Assembly (NCBI GenBank): GCA_021201235.1
Contig: JAJQFI010000020.1
Coordinates: forward strand, 186,001 to 250,000
From: Oscillospiraceae bacterium
GTDB taxonomy: Bacteria; Bacillota; Clostridia; Oscillospirales; Ruminococcaceae
Direction of reading: 5' to 3'
Length of the DNA stretch: 64,000 bases
Made by a program: the position numbers and the translations under genes. Shown here piece by piece: positions 42,253 through 51,483 of the stretch. Each line of letters begins with the position of its first letter. The stretch's first letter is position 1. The notes under the pieces are model-generated. The model worked only from the letters and a program-made list of their open reading frames with translations. It was not told the origin of the DNA and searched no databases.

Positions 42253-43020
42253 TCAATAAATATGGCTGAAAATCAGTGCCAGAATTCCGGCGAAAATCAG
42301 GAACGGCAGGATGTACAACAGGAAAGCATACCCGAGAGTCTGCAGGCAGGACGTTTTCTGCTTGCGTTCTGCCTGACGCTGGCGCATCGCTTCACGCTCT
42401 TCGGCTATCTCTGCCGAGCGCTCCTCTTTTTCCTTCTCTTCAGCTTCGCGTCTCTCCTGCTCCTTGGCATCAACTTCATAGACTATTCTGTCAAAAAGTG
42501 TTCCAATCATATCATCCGGGGATACTTCCGGGGATACTCCCTTCGGCACGGAAATGCCATACTTCCGGTTGGCTTCGTCGACAACTGCGTCGACATCGCT
42601 CTTGGAAAATCCAAAGCCTCTGTCAAGCAGGATATCAACAGATATCTCATCCGAAGTGAAGACAATTCCATTAAGTGCCTTTTCCGGATGGGCATGTCTC
42701 ACAACACACTCGGCGAGGAAGTTCCAGACGCCCATTTCAACATTATCCCAGCTGTAGCTGTCGACAAGTTCCTGAAACATGACATCATAGACGTCCTTCA
42801 TAGTCTCGCATCCCTCGGCAATCGCCATGCCTGTGGCTTCGTCATACTCGTCCATGATGCCTTCACATATATCGCCGAAGTTGAAGTCATCGATTCCGGC
42901 TTCCGAAAGCGTGGTCTCAAGGCTGAGACCGTCGGCAGAAGTCCCCGTCGTCTCCTCGGTAAACCGCTTTATGTCGTCCCAGAGCTTACTGCACTCAAGA
43001 ATCATTTCTTTTCTCTGCAT
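42253..43020 (-). CDS. Unrecognised acidic protein with a C-terminal membrane anchor
   Basis: The protein has 255 residues from ATG 43020. It is acidic and helical for about 175 residues ('FNFGDICEGIMDEYDEA', 'VDILLDRGFGFSKSDVDAVV'). A strongly charged Glu/Arg/Lys coiled coil follows (about 185-225), and one hydrophobic helix lies at the very end ('FLLYILPFLIFAGILALIF'). This is the layout of a tail-anchored protein facing the cytoplasm. The neighbours are ftsK and the MBL hydrolase. I do not recognise a family. Confidence 0.75.
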   Translation of the reverse strand: MQRKEMILECSKLWDDIKRFTEETTGTSADGLSLETTLSEAGIDDFNFGDICEGIMDEYDEATGMAIAEGCETMKDVYDVMFQELVDSYSWDNVEMGVWNFLAECVVRHAHPEKALNGIVFTSDEISVDILLDRGFGFSKSDVDAVVDEANRKYGISVPKGVSPEVSPDDMIGTLFDRIVYEVDAKEQERREAEEKEKEERSAEIAEEREAMRQRQAERKQKTSCLQTLGYAFLLYILPFLIFAGILALIFSHIY

Positions 43021-43069
43021 ATTCAATTTTCCCTTTCAAAATGTATTTGAAGCCATCCGGCTTGAAAAC

Positions 43070-45694
43070 TTAGTCCCCTTCGGAGCTGTCAGGGGGAGCT
43101 CCTGCTCCAGCGCCAATCATCGCCCGTCTCTCGAGCCACTGCGCTTTGGTCATGAGTACCTGCCTCGGCTTTACTCCGTCGGCGGGACCGACGATGCCCA
43201 TCGCTTCGAGCTCGTCCATGGTGCGGGCGGCGCGGGCATAGCCTAATTTCAGCCTTCTTTGCAGGAAGCTTGTCGAGGCTTGTCCCGCTTCAACGACGGC
43301 TTCAATGGCGCGCTCGGTCATGTCATCATTGCTGTTGGTTTTAGCTTCGGAATCGTCGGACGAAGGCTTGTCCTTCTTTGAAGAAAGATCCTCCGCCGCC
43401 TTATCAGCCGCTCTCTCAAACTCTTCATCATACGTTGCTTCTTTCTGAGCCTTCAGGTATTCAACAACGCGTTTAATCTCATCTGTTGCGACAAAGCTTC
43501 CCTGAATTCTTGTCGGCTTCGACTGCCCGACCGGCTTGTAAAGAAGGTCGCCGTTGCCGAGGAGGTCTTCGGCGCCGCCTTCATCGAGAATCACTCTCGA
43601 ATCAATCTGGTTAGATACTTTCAGCGCAACACGGCTCGGAATATTCGCCTTGATAAGACCGGTGACGATGTCAACTCTCGGGCTCTGGGTTGCGACTATC
43701 AGGTGCATGCCTGCGGCTCTCGCTAACTGTGCCAGACGGCAAATCGAATTTTCAACGTCCTTCGGAGCCGCCATCATGAGGTCGGCAAGCTCATCCACGA
43801 CGATTACCATCTGCGGAAGCGGTTTCAGATTCTCGCTCTCTTCGGCGAGCTTGTTATAGTCCTTCAGGTCCCTCACGCCGTTATCGGCGAAGACGCTGTA
43901 ACGTCTGAGCATTTCGGTGACAGCCTGATTCAAGGCTCCTGCCGCTTTCTTGGCGTCGGTAACGACCGGAATCAGTAGATGCGGGATGCCGTTATAGACG
44001 GGGAACTCGACCTGCTTCGGGTCAACGAGAATCAGCTTGACCTCGTCCGGCGAAGCGTTATAGAGGATGCTCATTATAATCGAGTTTGTGAAGACGGATT
44101 TACCGGAACCGGTGGTACCGGCAATCAGGATATGCGGCATCTTCGAGATGTCGCCGATGATGATCTTGCCGTCGATGTCACGCCCGACGGGGAAGCAGAG
44201 CTTGCCCTTGGCGTTTCGGAATTCGTCGCTGTCGATGAGCTCTCTTATGTAAACAGTTTCACGCTGTTTGTTTGCGATTTCGATGCCGACTGCGGCTTTT
44301 CCCGGGATGGGCGCTTCGATTCTGACGCCGCTTGCCGCAAGGTTCAGGGCAATGTCGTCGGCAAGGCTCGTAATCTTCGAGACCTTGACGCCCGCCGCCG
44401 GCTGTAATTCGTATCTCGTAACCGAAGGTCCACGGCTGATGCCGACAATTCTGGTGGCAACGCCGAAGCTCCGAAGAGTCTCGACCAAGGTTTGCGAATT
44501 CTTCTCGGATTCTATTGCTGTATCCTCCGCGGAGGCTTTTCTTTCAACAGGGTTCAGTAGGTCAATCGGCGGGGCGTTGTAAGCCGAGACGGTTGTGTCC
44601 TCCATCTCGATAAGCGTCGTCTGACCGCCCTCGGTGACATAGAGCTTGTTCTCGGGCTCCGCCTCGGTGACGCCGATCTCAACAGTTTCCTCTTTCTTCG
44701 GTTCTTCCTTAACCGGCTCAGGCGTGACCTTGGTCGTGACCTCGGTCGTTGTTTCGGGAGTCTGCTCCTCGGCGGGCTTTTCCTCTCCCTTCGGGAATTC
44801 CTTCGGGAAGATTTCCTCGCTCGCCTTTATCGTGATATCGTCGTCGGAGATGAAGTCTGCCGGCATCTTCTCGCGCTTTTTATTCGATTTCTTCACGGGA
44901 AGCTTCTTAAGAGCCTCCTGCTCGTCGTCCTCAAGGAACTTGGCAACGTCGATTCTCGGCTCCTGTGCCTTCTTTTGCTTTTCTTTCTCCTTGGCTTCGG
45001 CTTCCTGCTTCTTGCGCTTTTCCTCGTTTGCGGCTTCGCGCTCGAGGCGCTTGATTTCCTGCTCCTCTGCTGTTTCCGAAAGGGCGACCTTAGCCTTGCC
45101 GAAGAGACCGGCGATGAATTTTCCGATATCGACTATTGTGATGTTCGTAAGCAGCATTACGAACAGGAGCACCAGAAGTATTATGATAATTAACGCTCCG
45201 ACATTGCCGCAGAGCTTCGAGAGCCCTCCGCCTATGAAGATAGAAAGAGCGCCGCCGCCCTTGTGGTTCTCGGCGCCGTTTTTATAGAGAGCGCTGATTA
45301 TGGTCCCGAAACTATCCCCCGAAAACGCGCTGTTTCCGGAGGTGAAGCCGTTGATAATTTCGAACATCGGGCTGACAAGGAAGATGAGGACAACTCCCTG
45401 AACCGTCTTGATGACCGCCGCACTGCCCGACTTGTCGATTGTGAGCATGCAGGCAACATATATGATTATGGGCGCAACAAGAGCCGCGGAGATTCCGAAG
45501 AGTCCCCACATGACATTGTGCATACCGTTCCAGAGGGATTCCCCCTTGACCCACGTCACGAAGAGAAGGAATATCCCCACCACGGAAAATACTATCGAGT
45601 AAACCCGATTTTTGCGAAGCCGCTGTGCCTCGGAAGCCTTAGCCGAAGTCGAAGTGCGCTTTCTTGTTGTCGTTTTCTTCTTAGTTTGCGCCAT
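43070..45694 (-). CDS. ftsK: DNA translocase FtsK/SpoIIIE
   Basis: An 874-residue hexameric motor that moves DNA through the division or sporulation septum. Four N-terminal membrane helices lie between about residues 30 and 180. A charged, Lys/Glu-rich linker follows to about 390. The motor has Walker A 'AGTTGSGKSVF' and Walker B 'MVIVVDELADLMM'. The C-terminal winged-helix gamma domain ('AGQASTSFLQRRLKLGYARAA') reads KOPS/SRS sites. AAAGGTGATATA precedes the start. It lies upstream of the MBL operon and downstream of uppP. Confidence 0.96.
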   Translation of the reverse strand: MAQTKKKTTTRKRTSTSAKASEAQRLRKNRVYSIVFSVVGIFLLFVTWVKGESLWNGMHNVMWGLFGISAALVAPIIIYVACMLTIDKSGSAAVIKTVQGVVLIFLVSPMFEIINGFTSGNSAFSGDSFGTIISALYKNGAENHKGGGALSIFIGGGLSKLCGNVGALIIIILLVLLFVMLLTNITIVDIGKFIAGLFGKAKVALSETAEEQEIKRLEREAANEEKRKKQEAEAKEKEKQKKAQEPRIDVAKFLEDDEQEALKKLPVKKSNKKREKMPADFISDDDITIKASEEIFPKEFPKGEEKPAEEQTPETTTEVTTKVTPEPVKEEPKKEETVEIGVTEAEPENKLYVTEGGQTTLIEMEDTTVSAYNAPPIDLLNPVERKASAEDTAIESEKNSQTLVETLRSFGVATRIVGISRGPSVTRYELQPAAGVKVSKITSLADDIALNLAASGVRIEAPIPGKAAVGIEIANKQRETVYIRELIDSDEFRNAKGKLCFPVGRDIDGKIIIGDISKMPHILIAGTTGSGKSVFTNSIIMSILYNASPDEVKLILVDPKQVEFPVYNGIPHLLIPVVTDAKKAAGALNQAVTEMLRRYSVFADNGVRDLKDYNKLAEESENLKPLPQMVIVVDELADLMMAAPKDVENSICRLAQLARAAGMHLIVATQSPRVDIVTGLIKANIPSRVALKVSNQIDSRVILDEGGAEDLLGNGDLLYKPVGQSKPTRIQGSFVATDEIKRVVEYLKAQKEATYDEEFERAADKAAEDLSSKKDKPSSDDSEAKTNSNDDMTERAIEAVVEAGQASTSFLQRRLKLGYARAARTMDELEAMGIVGPADGVKPRQVLMTKAQWLERRAMIGAGAGAPPDSSEGD

Positions 45695-45718
45695 TATATC
45701 ACCTTTATAAAATCACTT

Positions 45719-45774
45719 AAAGCCTCCCCTGAAAGGGGAGGGGGACCGCCGACGAAGGCGGTGGTGGAGGGGTT
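45719..45774 (+). repeat. Half copy of the hairpin-rich interspersed repeat, copy 3
   Basis: Only the right half of the element is present: CCTCCCCTGAAAGGGGAGG, then ACCGCCGACGAAGGCGGTGGT and GAGGGGTT. The end overlaps the TAA stop codon of uppP (45773-45775, minus strand). Confidence 0.8.
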
Positions 45775-46639
45775 ATCCACCTATCACAAACGCATGCCCT
45801 ACGATTGCTTCGAGTATTGCGATGAATATTGTTACAATTCCGAGAACTCCGGTGTAAATCCAGAAAATCTTGAACTTATCCGACTTGATTATGTACTGAA
45901 TGAGCCTGATTGCGAGGAATCCGACCACTGCGGCAACTATGAAGCCGACAAGGCAGGGGAAGAACCCGACCGAGCTCTCCGAGCCTATCGCTCCGCCGAT
46001 TTCGCTTATGCAACCGGCGATGATTGCCGGAATGCCGAGGATAAACGAATAGCTGACGGCGGCATCTCTTGAAAGTCCGCAGAAGATGCCGGCTGAAATA
46101 GTGGAGCCGGAACGCGAAACGCCCGGGAGAAGTGCAACGCCCTGGAAGAAGCCGATCTTCACGGAATCGCTGTATTTAAGATCGGTCATCTTCTTCGAGC
46201 CCTTCGACTGCATATCCGCCATGAAGAGGATTGCGGCGGTATAGAGGAAGCAGATGCCTTCCATCAGAATCGAGCCGTCCTCCGAGAAGCTTTCGAAGAA
46301 GCCCTTGAAGATAGCGAACGGGATGAGCATTGCTGTCGAGATTATGAACATGAACACCAGGCGTCTCTCGGGAGAGGCGTTGTCGATTGAGAAATTGCGG
46401 GTGAAGATGTCCTTTATCATCCGTCCAAATTCCTTGATGAGCTCCCAGATCTGCTTGTAGTAAACAAAGCAGACGGCGACCAAGGTGCCGAGATGAAGGA
46501 CAGCTGTCAGAAGAAGTCCGTCCTCGCCGCTCGTGCCTGTGAAATGCTGGAACAAAGAAAGATGTCCCGACGACGAGACCGGCAGAAACTCCGTCAGTCC
46601 CTGAATGATTCCTTGCCAGATTGCTGATAATATTGACAT
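45773..46639 (-). CDS. uppP: Undecaprenyl-diphosphatase
   Basis: An integral membrane protein of 288 residues that recycles undecaprenyl pyrophosphate for cell-wall synthesis. 'IIQGLTEFLPVSSSGHL' and 'LLPGVSRSGSTISAG' are the two conserved motifs with the catalytic residues. About eight membrane helices are seen. AAAGGACTTGAGCAT precedes the start. The TAA stop is part of a repeat element, so the last codons may have been altered by the insertion. Confidence 0.95.
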   Translation of the reverse strand: MSILSAIWQGIIQGLTEFLPVSSSGHLSLFQHFTGTSGEDGLLLTAVLHLGTLVAVCFVYYKQIWELIKEFGRMIKDIFTRNFSIDNASPERRLVFMFIISTAMLIPFAIFKGFFESFSEDGSILMEGICFLYTAAILFMADMQSKGSKKMTDLKYSDSVKIGFFQGVALLPGVSRSGSTISAGIFCGLSRDAAVSYSFILGIPAIIAGCISEIGGAIGSESSVGFFPCLVGFIVAAVVGFLAIRLIQYIIKSDKFKIFWIYTGVLGIVTIFIAILEAIVGHAFVIGG

Positions 46640-46643
46640 ATGC

Positions 46644-46847
46644 TCAAGTCCTTTCTATTTGTAAATGCCTCCCGGGAGTGTATCTGTCATCAAGATACAC
46701 CCTCGGGTCGGTCGAAAACAAGCTCTTTACTACTTTATTTTTGCCAGAGATGGTATATTCTACTTTTCCTTTTCCGATGTCCATAAACCGTGTCGGCTTT
46801 TCGCCACGGGTGAAGATGTCATACTCGGAGATTATTGTGTAGAGCAT
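46644..46847 (-). CDS. YlzJ-like protein
   Basis: A 67-residue protein beginning [12 protein letters not shown], with 'PRVYLDDRYTPGRHLQIERT' at the end. This matches the YlzJ-like family, which in Bacillus lies between tepA and spoIIIE. The ATG overlaps the TGA stop of the tepA gene (ATGA), so translation is coupled. Function unknown. Confidence 0.8.
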   Translation of the reverse strand: MLYTIISEYDIFTRGEKPTRFMDIGKGKVEYTISGKNKVVKSLFSTDPRVYLDDRYTPGRHLQIERT

Positions 46848-47533
46848 CACTCGCCACCTTCTATCATCCGATACAAGCACTCGATTGCTTCGCTCAGACC
46901 TCCGACGGAATCTATTATCCCCTCAGAAACAGCGTCCTCGCCCGTCAATACGCTTCCGACGTCCATGACGAGCTCGCCGGTCTTGAGCATAAGCCCCTTG
47001 AAGCGCTCGGCGGAAATATTCGAGTTGTCGGCGACGAACCGCACGATTCTTTCCTGCATTTTTTCAAAATACGACAGCGTCTGCGGCACTCCCAAAACAA
47101 GCCCCGTAAGCCGCACCGGGTGAATTGTCATCGTGGCGGACTTGACTATGAAGGAATGCTTTGCGCTGACCGCCAGAGGCACGCCGATTGAATGCCCTCC
47201 GCCGACCACTATCGAGACGGTCGGGGTCTTCATCGAAGAGATGAGCTCAGTAAGTGCGAGCCCCGCCTCGACGTCCCCGCCGACGGTGTTTATTATTATG
47301 ATGAGCCCTTCGATGGTCGTGTCCTGCTCGATTGCAACAAGTGCGGGCATGACGTGCTCGTATTTTGTGGTTTTGTTCTGCGGCGGAAGGATATAGTGTC
47401 CTTCAATCTGCCCGATAACACTCAGGCAATGGATGAGGTGTCGCGAATTCTGGATTGCAATATCTCTGTACTGCTCCGAAAGCTCCGCCTGCTCCTCGGT
47501 GACCTCCGTATTGCTTCCCATTTCATCACTCAT
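46847..47533 (-). CDS. tepA: ClpP-like translocation-enhancing protein TepA
   Basis: A 228-residue ClpP-fold serine protease. Signatures: '[14 protein letters not shown]', '[14 protein letters not shown]' with the catalytic serine in the HSIG motif, and '[10 protein letters not shown]' with the catalytic histidine. The start ATG 47533 follows GGGAG; a longer frame reaches 47581. TepA helps protein export or membrane quality control in Bacillus and is conserved next to ylzJ and ftsK/spoIIIE, as here. Confidence 0.9.
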   Translation of the reverse strand: MSDEMGSNTEVTEEQAELSEQYRDIAIQNSRHLIHCLSVIGQIEGHYILPPQNKTTKYEHVMPALVAIEQDTTIEGLIIIINTVGGDVEAGLALTELISSMKTPTVSIVVGGGHSIGVPLAVSAKHSFIVKSATMTIHPVRLTGLVLGVPQTLSYFEKMQERIVRFVADNSNISAERFKGLMLKTGELVMDVGSVLTGEDAVSEGIIDSVGGLSEAIECLYRMIEGGE

Positions 47534-47663
47534 GTAATCAACTCCCGATTGGTTTTTGATTAGCATGTGCGGGGCGAGCAAAATTATGCAGGAAGACTAC
47601 GCCTGATTATTCATCTTCAATTATACTCTATAAAAGCGAAATCGTCAAGGAATTATCGGGATT

Positions 47664-48692
47664 TTGCCCGAACAAATTTTATCTGCGGCAAGCCACCTTC
47701 CCGACGCCGAGGACACCGCCGCTTCGGGGACAACCGTCAAGTGGTATGCTTGGTATGACGACTTCCACAACTACTCGGAGGACGAGGTTGTCAACACCGG
47801 TTACTACACCTTCACCGAAAAATACGGCTATGACGACCCCGCCGAGCTCTATTGGAACGGTGAGTGGACCTGGGACGTATTCCTTGAGATATGCATCGAC
47901 TTCTCCGATGCCGACGAGGACAGATATGCCTTGGACGGCTGGGCTTATGACAACGCGCTCATGGAATCGAGCGGCACCGACATCGTTACATATGACACCG
48001 ACCTCGAGGAATTCGTCACGAACCTTGACGACCCGAGGCTCGAGCGTGCGGCAAACCTTATATACGAGCTCAAGAAGAACGACTGCATCTATCCCGTCTG
48101 GAACAACGGCTGGCAACTCCGTGGCGGTCAGGAAATCGAGGGCGTCGGAATCAAGGAAGGCTTGACTCTCTTCTGGCTTCGTGGCACATGGGCATTCACC
48201 GGAACGGTTGAAGAGATGAGCCAGATCTGGGGCGACATTTCCGAGGGCGAACTCATGTTCTGCCCGCTTCCGAGGGATTCCGAGGGCGACGGCAACCACT
48301 ACGTCACCGTCAAGACCTCGGGCTATGTCATCGTTGAAGGTGCCGAGAACCCCGAGGGCGTTGCGCTCCTCGCTTCCTGCGACAGATTCAAAATCTTAGA
48401 CCCGACAGTCGTTTCCGTTGACCGCAAACAGCTTGAAGAAATCTATCTCTGGACGGACGAAATGCTCGAGATGTACGACCACGTCCACGACCTCGCCAAC
48501 GGCGACTATACCGTCGTAGTTTACGACGCAGGTCTCGGCGATAAAGTAGACGACGCCGTCAACAGCTGCAAAGAACTCGGACGCCTCGCCACCGCCTCCA
48601 CCTGGGCACAGGTCAAGGAGTCGTATTCCGAGAAGCTTGATTACTATGTTCAGCTTCTGAATGAAGAGGTTGAGGAGTATAATAACGGATAA
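47664..48692 (+). pseudogene. Truncated and internally deleted solute-binding protein, paralog 3
   Basis: The 342-codon frame is a relative of the two binding lipoproteins at 25-28 kb but has lost its signal peptide and lipobox. The first visible matching segment is ILSAASHLPDAEDTAA (paralogs: ILNAAGVYLPDVEETAA). It has also lost an internal block of about 101 residues: 'FTEKYG' runs directly into 'YDDPAELYWNGEWTW', whereas the paralogs have the block between these. The deletion is in frame. The rest reads without stops. No ribosome binding site or promoter is seen before it. The product, if made, would stay in the cytoplasm, so it is called a pseudogene. Confidence 0.85.
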
Positions 48693-48830
48693 ACCCCTCA
48701 GTCGCCCTTCGGGCGCCAGCTCCCCTTTCAGGGGAGCCTTTTTTGCTCCTATGAAACTTTTGAGAGAACAAAAAAAGCCTCCCCTGAAAGGGGAGGGGGA
48801 CCGCCGACGAAGTCGGTGGTGGAGGGGTTT
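48691..48830 (+). repeat. 140-bp hairpin-rich interspersed repeat, copy 4
   Basis: Almost identical to copy 1 in both halves, with ACCGCCGACGAAGTCGGTGGT in place of ACCGCCTACGAAGTAGGTGGT, a compensated change. The left end overlaps the TAA of the decayed binding-protein gene (48690-48692), and the right end is 5 bases from the TAA of the superoxide reductase gene. Confidence 0.87.
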
Positions 48831-48835
48831 CCGAA

Positions 48836-49210
48836 TTATCCCTGCCACAGCCCATGCAGATTGCAATAAGCATAGACCGCAACGACTTCGTCGCCCGGGA
48901 GAAGTGCAAAGCTTGCCTTCGGGGGATCTGAAGGGGTGAGAACCTTTCTCTGGTTGCCGTTCTTGGTCTCGAGGAGAATCCACTCTATGTAGTGAGCCTC
49001 GGTCATCGGGTGCTCGACGGAGCCGACGGTGACGTTGACGACGCCGTTCTCAACGGTATATACCGGTATATGCTTCTCGTGAGCGGCTTCGGTGGTTCCG
49101 GGGACGAGCTCCTTCATCGGTTCGCCGCAACACATAACCGGCACACCCTTGTCCTTGATTTTCGCAACAATTTGCCCGCAATGAGCGCAGATATAGAACT
49201 TAAGCTTCAT
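48836..49210 (-). CDS. dfx: Desulfoferrodoxin (superoxide reductase)
   Basis: A 124-residue superoxide reductase that lets anaerobes remove superoxide without making oxygen. The N-terminal desulforedoxin domain has C8, C11, C27 and C28 for the rubredoxin-like iron. The catalytic centre uses 'HEKHIP' (H44, H47), 'HPMTEAHYIEW' (H67, H73) and 'CNLHG' (C116, H119). Both iron centres are complete. The start at 49210 follows GGAGGTAAACACT; five extra codons upstream are in frame but not needed. Confidence 0.95.
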   Translation of the reverse strand: MKLKFYICAHCGQIVAKIKDKGVPVMCCGEPMKELVPGTTEAAHEKHIPVYTVENGVVNVTVGSVEHPMTEAHYIEWILLETKNGNQRKVLTPSDPPKASFALLPGDEVVAVYAYCNLHGLWQG

Positions 49211-49274
49211 AGTGTTTACCTCCAAGTATTATTCTTGTGTTTATGATAGCATATTTGTCCGCACTTTTCAAGCC

Positions 49275-50546
49275 TCAATCATCGGAAACCGTGAGCACTC
49301 CGACCTGCCCGAGGACTCTTTCCGCCTCGTCCGAGTCGAGCTCGCCGACCGAGCCCATTTTCTTCTGTATAATGTCGGAGCGGTGCTTGAGCTCGTCCAC
49401 GCCACTGCGCGCCGAATCGAGTTGCTTCATGACCTTGTCAATCTGCGTGCCGAATTTCTGATACTGCGCCTTGACCGCCATGAGGAGCTTGAGGACTTCT
49501 GCACTCTTTTCGTTGAGTGCGACGTTTGCAAAGCCCACACGAAGGCTGTTCAGGAGAGCCGTAATCGTCGTGGGACCGGCAATCATAATCTTCTCGTTCT
49601 GCTGACACCATTCGGAGAGCCCGTCGATCCGGAGTACTTCGGCATAGAGCCCCTCGGTCGGGAGGAACATGATTGCGAAGTCGGTGGTGTACGGCGGGTC
49701 GATGTATTTCGAGGAAATGCTCTTTGCCTCGGCTTTGATGCGCTGTTCGAGCTCTTTTACTCCTGCCGAGACTCCGGCAGGGTCGCTGGCTTCGGAAGCG
49801 TCAAGAATCTTATTATAGATGTCCGAGGGCATCTTCGAGTCTATCGGCAGATAGGTGAAGGTCTTCTTGTCGCCGGTGCTCGAGGGGAGCTTGACGGCGA
49901 ATTCGACCCTGTCGGAAGAACCGCGCTTTGTCGCGACGTTCTTCTCATACTGCGACGAAGACATGGTGTCCTCAAGGATTGCGGCAAGCTGTTGTTCGCC
50001 CCAGATTCCTCTTGTCTTGACATTCGAAAGCGTGCGGTTCAAATCCTGAACCCCTCCCGAAAGCTGATTGAGCTCGCCGAGGGTCTTATAGAGCTCGCTT
50101 AACTGTTCGCCAATCTGCTTGAAGTTTGAGTCGAGGCGCTCGTTCAAGGTCTTCTGCATCTTCTCGTCGACGACGCCCTTGATTTCGCCGAGCTTTTCGT
50201 TCATGATGTTACGAACGCTGTTGAAACCGCTGTCCATCGCTTCGCTTTGCGACCTGCGTGAGGCTTCAATCGACTTCGAAAGCTCTTCCCTATTATCGGA
50301 AAGCGACTTCGAGAGCTCCTGCCGGAGTATCTGGTCGGAGGTGAGCTGAGAGGAACGGATTCCCTCAATCTGCGCTTTTATCTCGCCGATGGGCTTCGAG
50401 CTCTCCCTGATTTCCGAAAGAATTCTCTCGTTCTCCTGAGAATTATCTTTCTGGGCGTTCTTCTTGCCGAAGTATATTACCGCCGCGAGAACCGCTCCCA
50501 AAAGAACTATTGCGATGGCAAGCAAAACTATCGTCAGTGTTTGCAT
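49275..50546 (-). CDS. rmuC: DNA recombination protein RmuC
   Basis: A 423-residue protein with one N-terminal membrane helix ('LTIVLLAIAIVLLGAVLAAV'), a long coiled coil to about residue 165, and the RmuC nuclease-like domain ('GIWGEQQLAAILEDTMSSSQ', 'IDSKMPSDIYNKIL', 'FLPTEGLYAEVLR'). RmuC limits inversions at repeats in E. coli. AAAGGAAGTTTAACC precedes ATG 50546; six codons further upstream are in frame. A small membrane protein lies just upstream and may be co-transcribed. Confidence 0.92.
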   Translation of the reverse strand: MQTLTIVLLAIAIVLLGAVLAAVIYFGKKNAQKDNSQENERILSEIRESSKPIGEIKAQIEGIRSSQLTSDQILRQELSKSLSDNREELSKSIEASRRSQSEAMDSGFNSVRNIMNEKLGEIKGVVDEKMQKTLNERLDSNFKQIGEQLSELYKTLGELNQLSGGVQDLNRTLSNVKTRGIWGEQQLAAILEDTMSSSQYEKNVATKRGSSDRVEFAVKLPSSTGDKKTFTYLPIDSKMPSDIYNKILDASEASDPAGVSAGVKELEQRIKAEAKSISSKYIDPPYTTDFAIMFLPTEGLYAEVLRIDGLSEWCQQNEKIMIAGPTTITALLNSLRVGFANVALNEKSAEVLKLLMAVKAQYQKFGTQIDKVMKQLDSARSGVDELKHRSDIIQKKMGSVGELDSDEAERVLGQVGVLTVSDD

Positions 50547-50570
50547 GGTTAAACTTCCTTTCAAAATCCT

Positions 50571-50759
50571 CTAAACAGCTTGCTTAAATGTCTTGCATTG
50601 CTCGCTGTTTTTTGATATAATGTTTGTATCGGCTTCAATCTGAGCCCTCAAGAGCTGTTCTTCTTTTGCATCATTGTAATTTTGAATGATAAGAAGTCCC
50701 TCTCTGAGTTTGTAGATTCCGATAAGTCCGAGTGCGAGTGCCGCTAAATATGAAAGCAT
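50571..50759 (-). CDS. Small membrane protein (62 aa)
   Basis: The gene encodes one N-terminal membrane helix ('LSYLAALALGLIGIYKL') and a helical charged tail ('NYNDAKEEQLLRAQIEADT'). The start at 50759 has AAAGGCGGC upstream. It ends 24 bases before rmuC on the same strand. No family recognised. It is counted as real because of the clean start and the operon-like position. Confidence 0.6.
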   Translation of the reverse strand: MLSYLAALALGLIGIYKLREGLLIIQNYNDAKEEQLLRAQIEADTNIISKNSEQCKTFKQAV

Positions 50760-50900
50760 AATGATGCCGCCTTTCTTTAAGTTTCTGACACCATTATACT
50801 ATACAGGTTGTCCGTTTATTCGGACTATGAGCGGCTTTTATTCGATTTTTGGTACCATTTTTCGTACTTCAACGCTATTTTTTGCGGGAGATGAGCATAT

Positions 50901-51443
50901 TTGTCCGAAATTAAGCTTATTGCGGGGGTCAGCGTCGACGCCGATTCCGTCAGAAAAGAATATAAAATCGAGGACGGCAGGCTCACTCTGACGCTTTCCG
51001 CCGAAGACTACAAGAGCTTTTGGAGTCGGGCGGTCGCAAGATTCACCGAGCCGATGTTCTTCTTTATCGAAGTCCCCGACGGAGATTCAGATGAATATCT
51101 CACATACTATCTCAACTGCACAGTTCCCGTTGCAAAGGCTATTCTCAAGAGATACGGAGGCATTCTCTTCTCAGATGGCGTGATAAAGTTCGGCTTCGGA
51201 AGCGAAGAGGGCGACGAGATATACATGCAGGAATTCCAGCGCCTCGACATCTACTCTAACAGTTTATCAAAATTCGAGCCGATTGTAAAGTCCCTCGGCT
51301 ACAAAAATAATCCCGAAGCGACTACCATATGGGACGTCCTCAGCGACGACAACCCCGGAATGAGGGAATGTGTGGAATGTGATGATGAAGGGTTTGAGGA
51401 TATTATAGAGAATCTTACGGAAGTGGGTCTCTACCAGAAGTAA
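50901..51443 (+). CDS. Unrecognised 180-residue protein
   Basis: A soluble protein with no signal peptide or membrane segment. It probably starts at TTG 50901 after GGGAG; no ATG fits. Notable stretches are 'FWSRAVARFTEPMFFFIEVP', 'LTYYLNCTVPVAKAILKRYG' and, near the end, 'DDNPGMRECVECDDEGFEDI'. It lies 40 bases before xylB, and a small hairpin CCGACATTAGTCGG lies between them. I do not recognise a family. The context gives no clear function. Confidence 0.75.
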   Translation: MSEIKLIAGVSVDADSVRKEYKIEDGRLTLTLSAEDYKSFWSRAVARFTEPMFFFIEVPDGDSDEYLTYYLNCTVPVAKAILKRYGGILFSDGVIKFGFGSEEGDEIYMQEFQRLDIYSNSLSKFEPIVKSLGYKNNPEATTIWDVLSDDNPGMRECVECDDEGFEDIIENLTEVGLYQK

Positions 51444-51483
51444 ATTACCGACATTAGTCGGAAACATATTGGAGGAATCATTT

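Noticed and set aside
42262-43050. 262-codon plus-strand frame opposite the tail-anchored protein gene
   Set aside because: The minus-strand frame has a ribosome binding site, a coiled coil and a membrane anchor and fits the operon direction; the plus-strand frame has none of these.
19181-48830. Insertion sequences encoding a transposase
   Set aside because: The repeats are only 140 bp and have no coding frame. No transposase gene is seen in the window, so any movement would need one from elsewhere.
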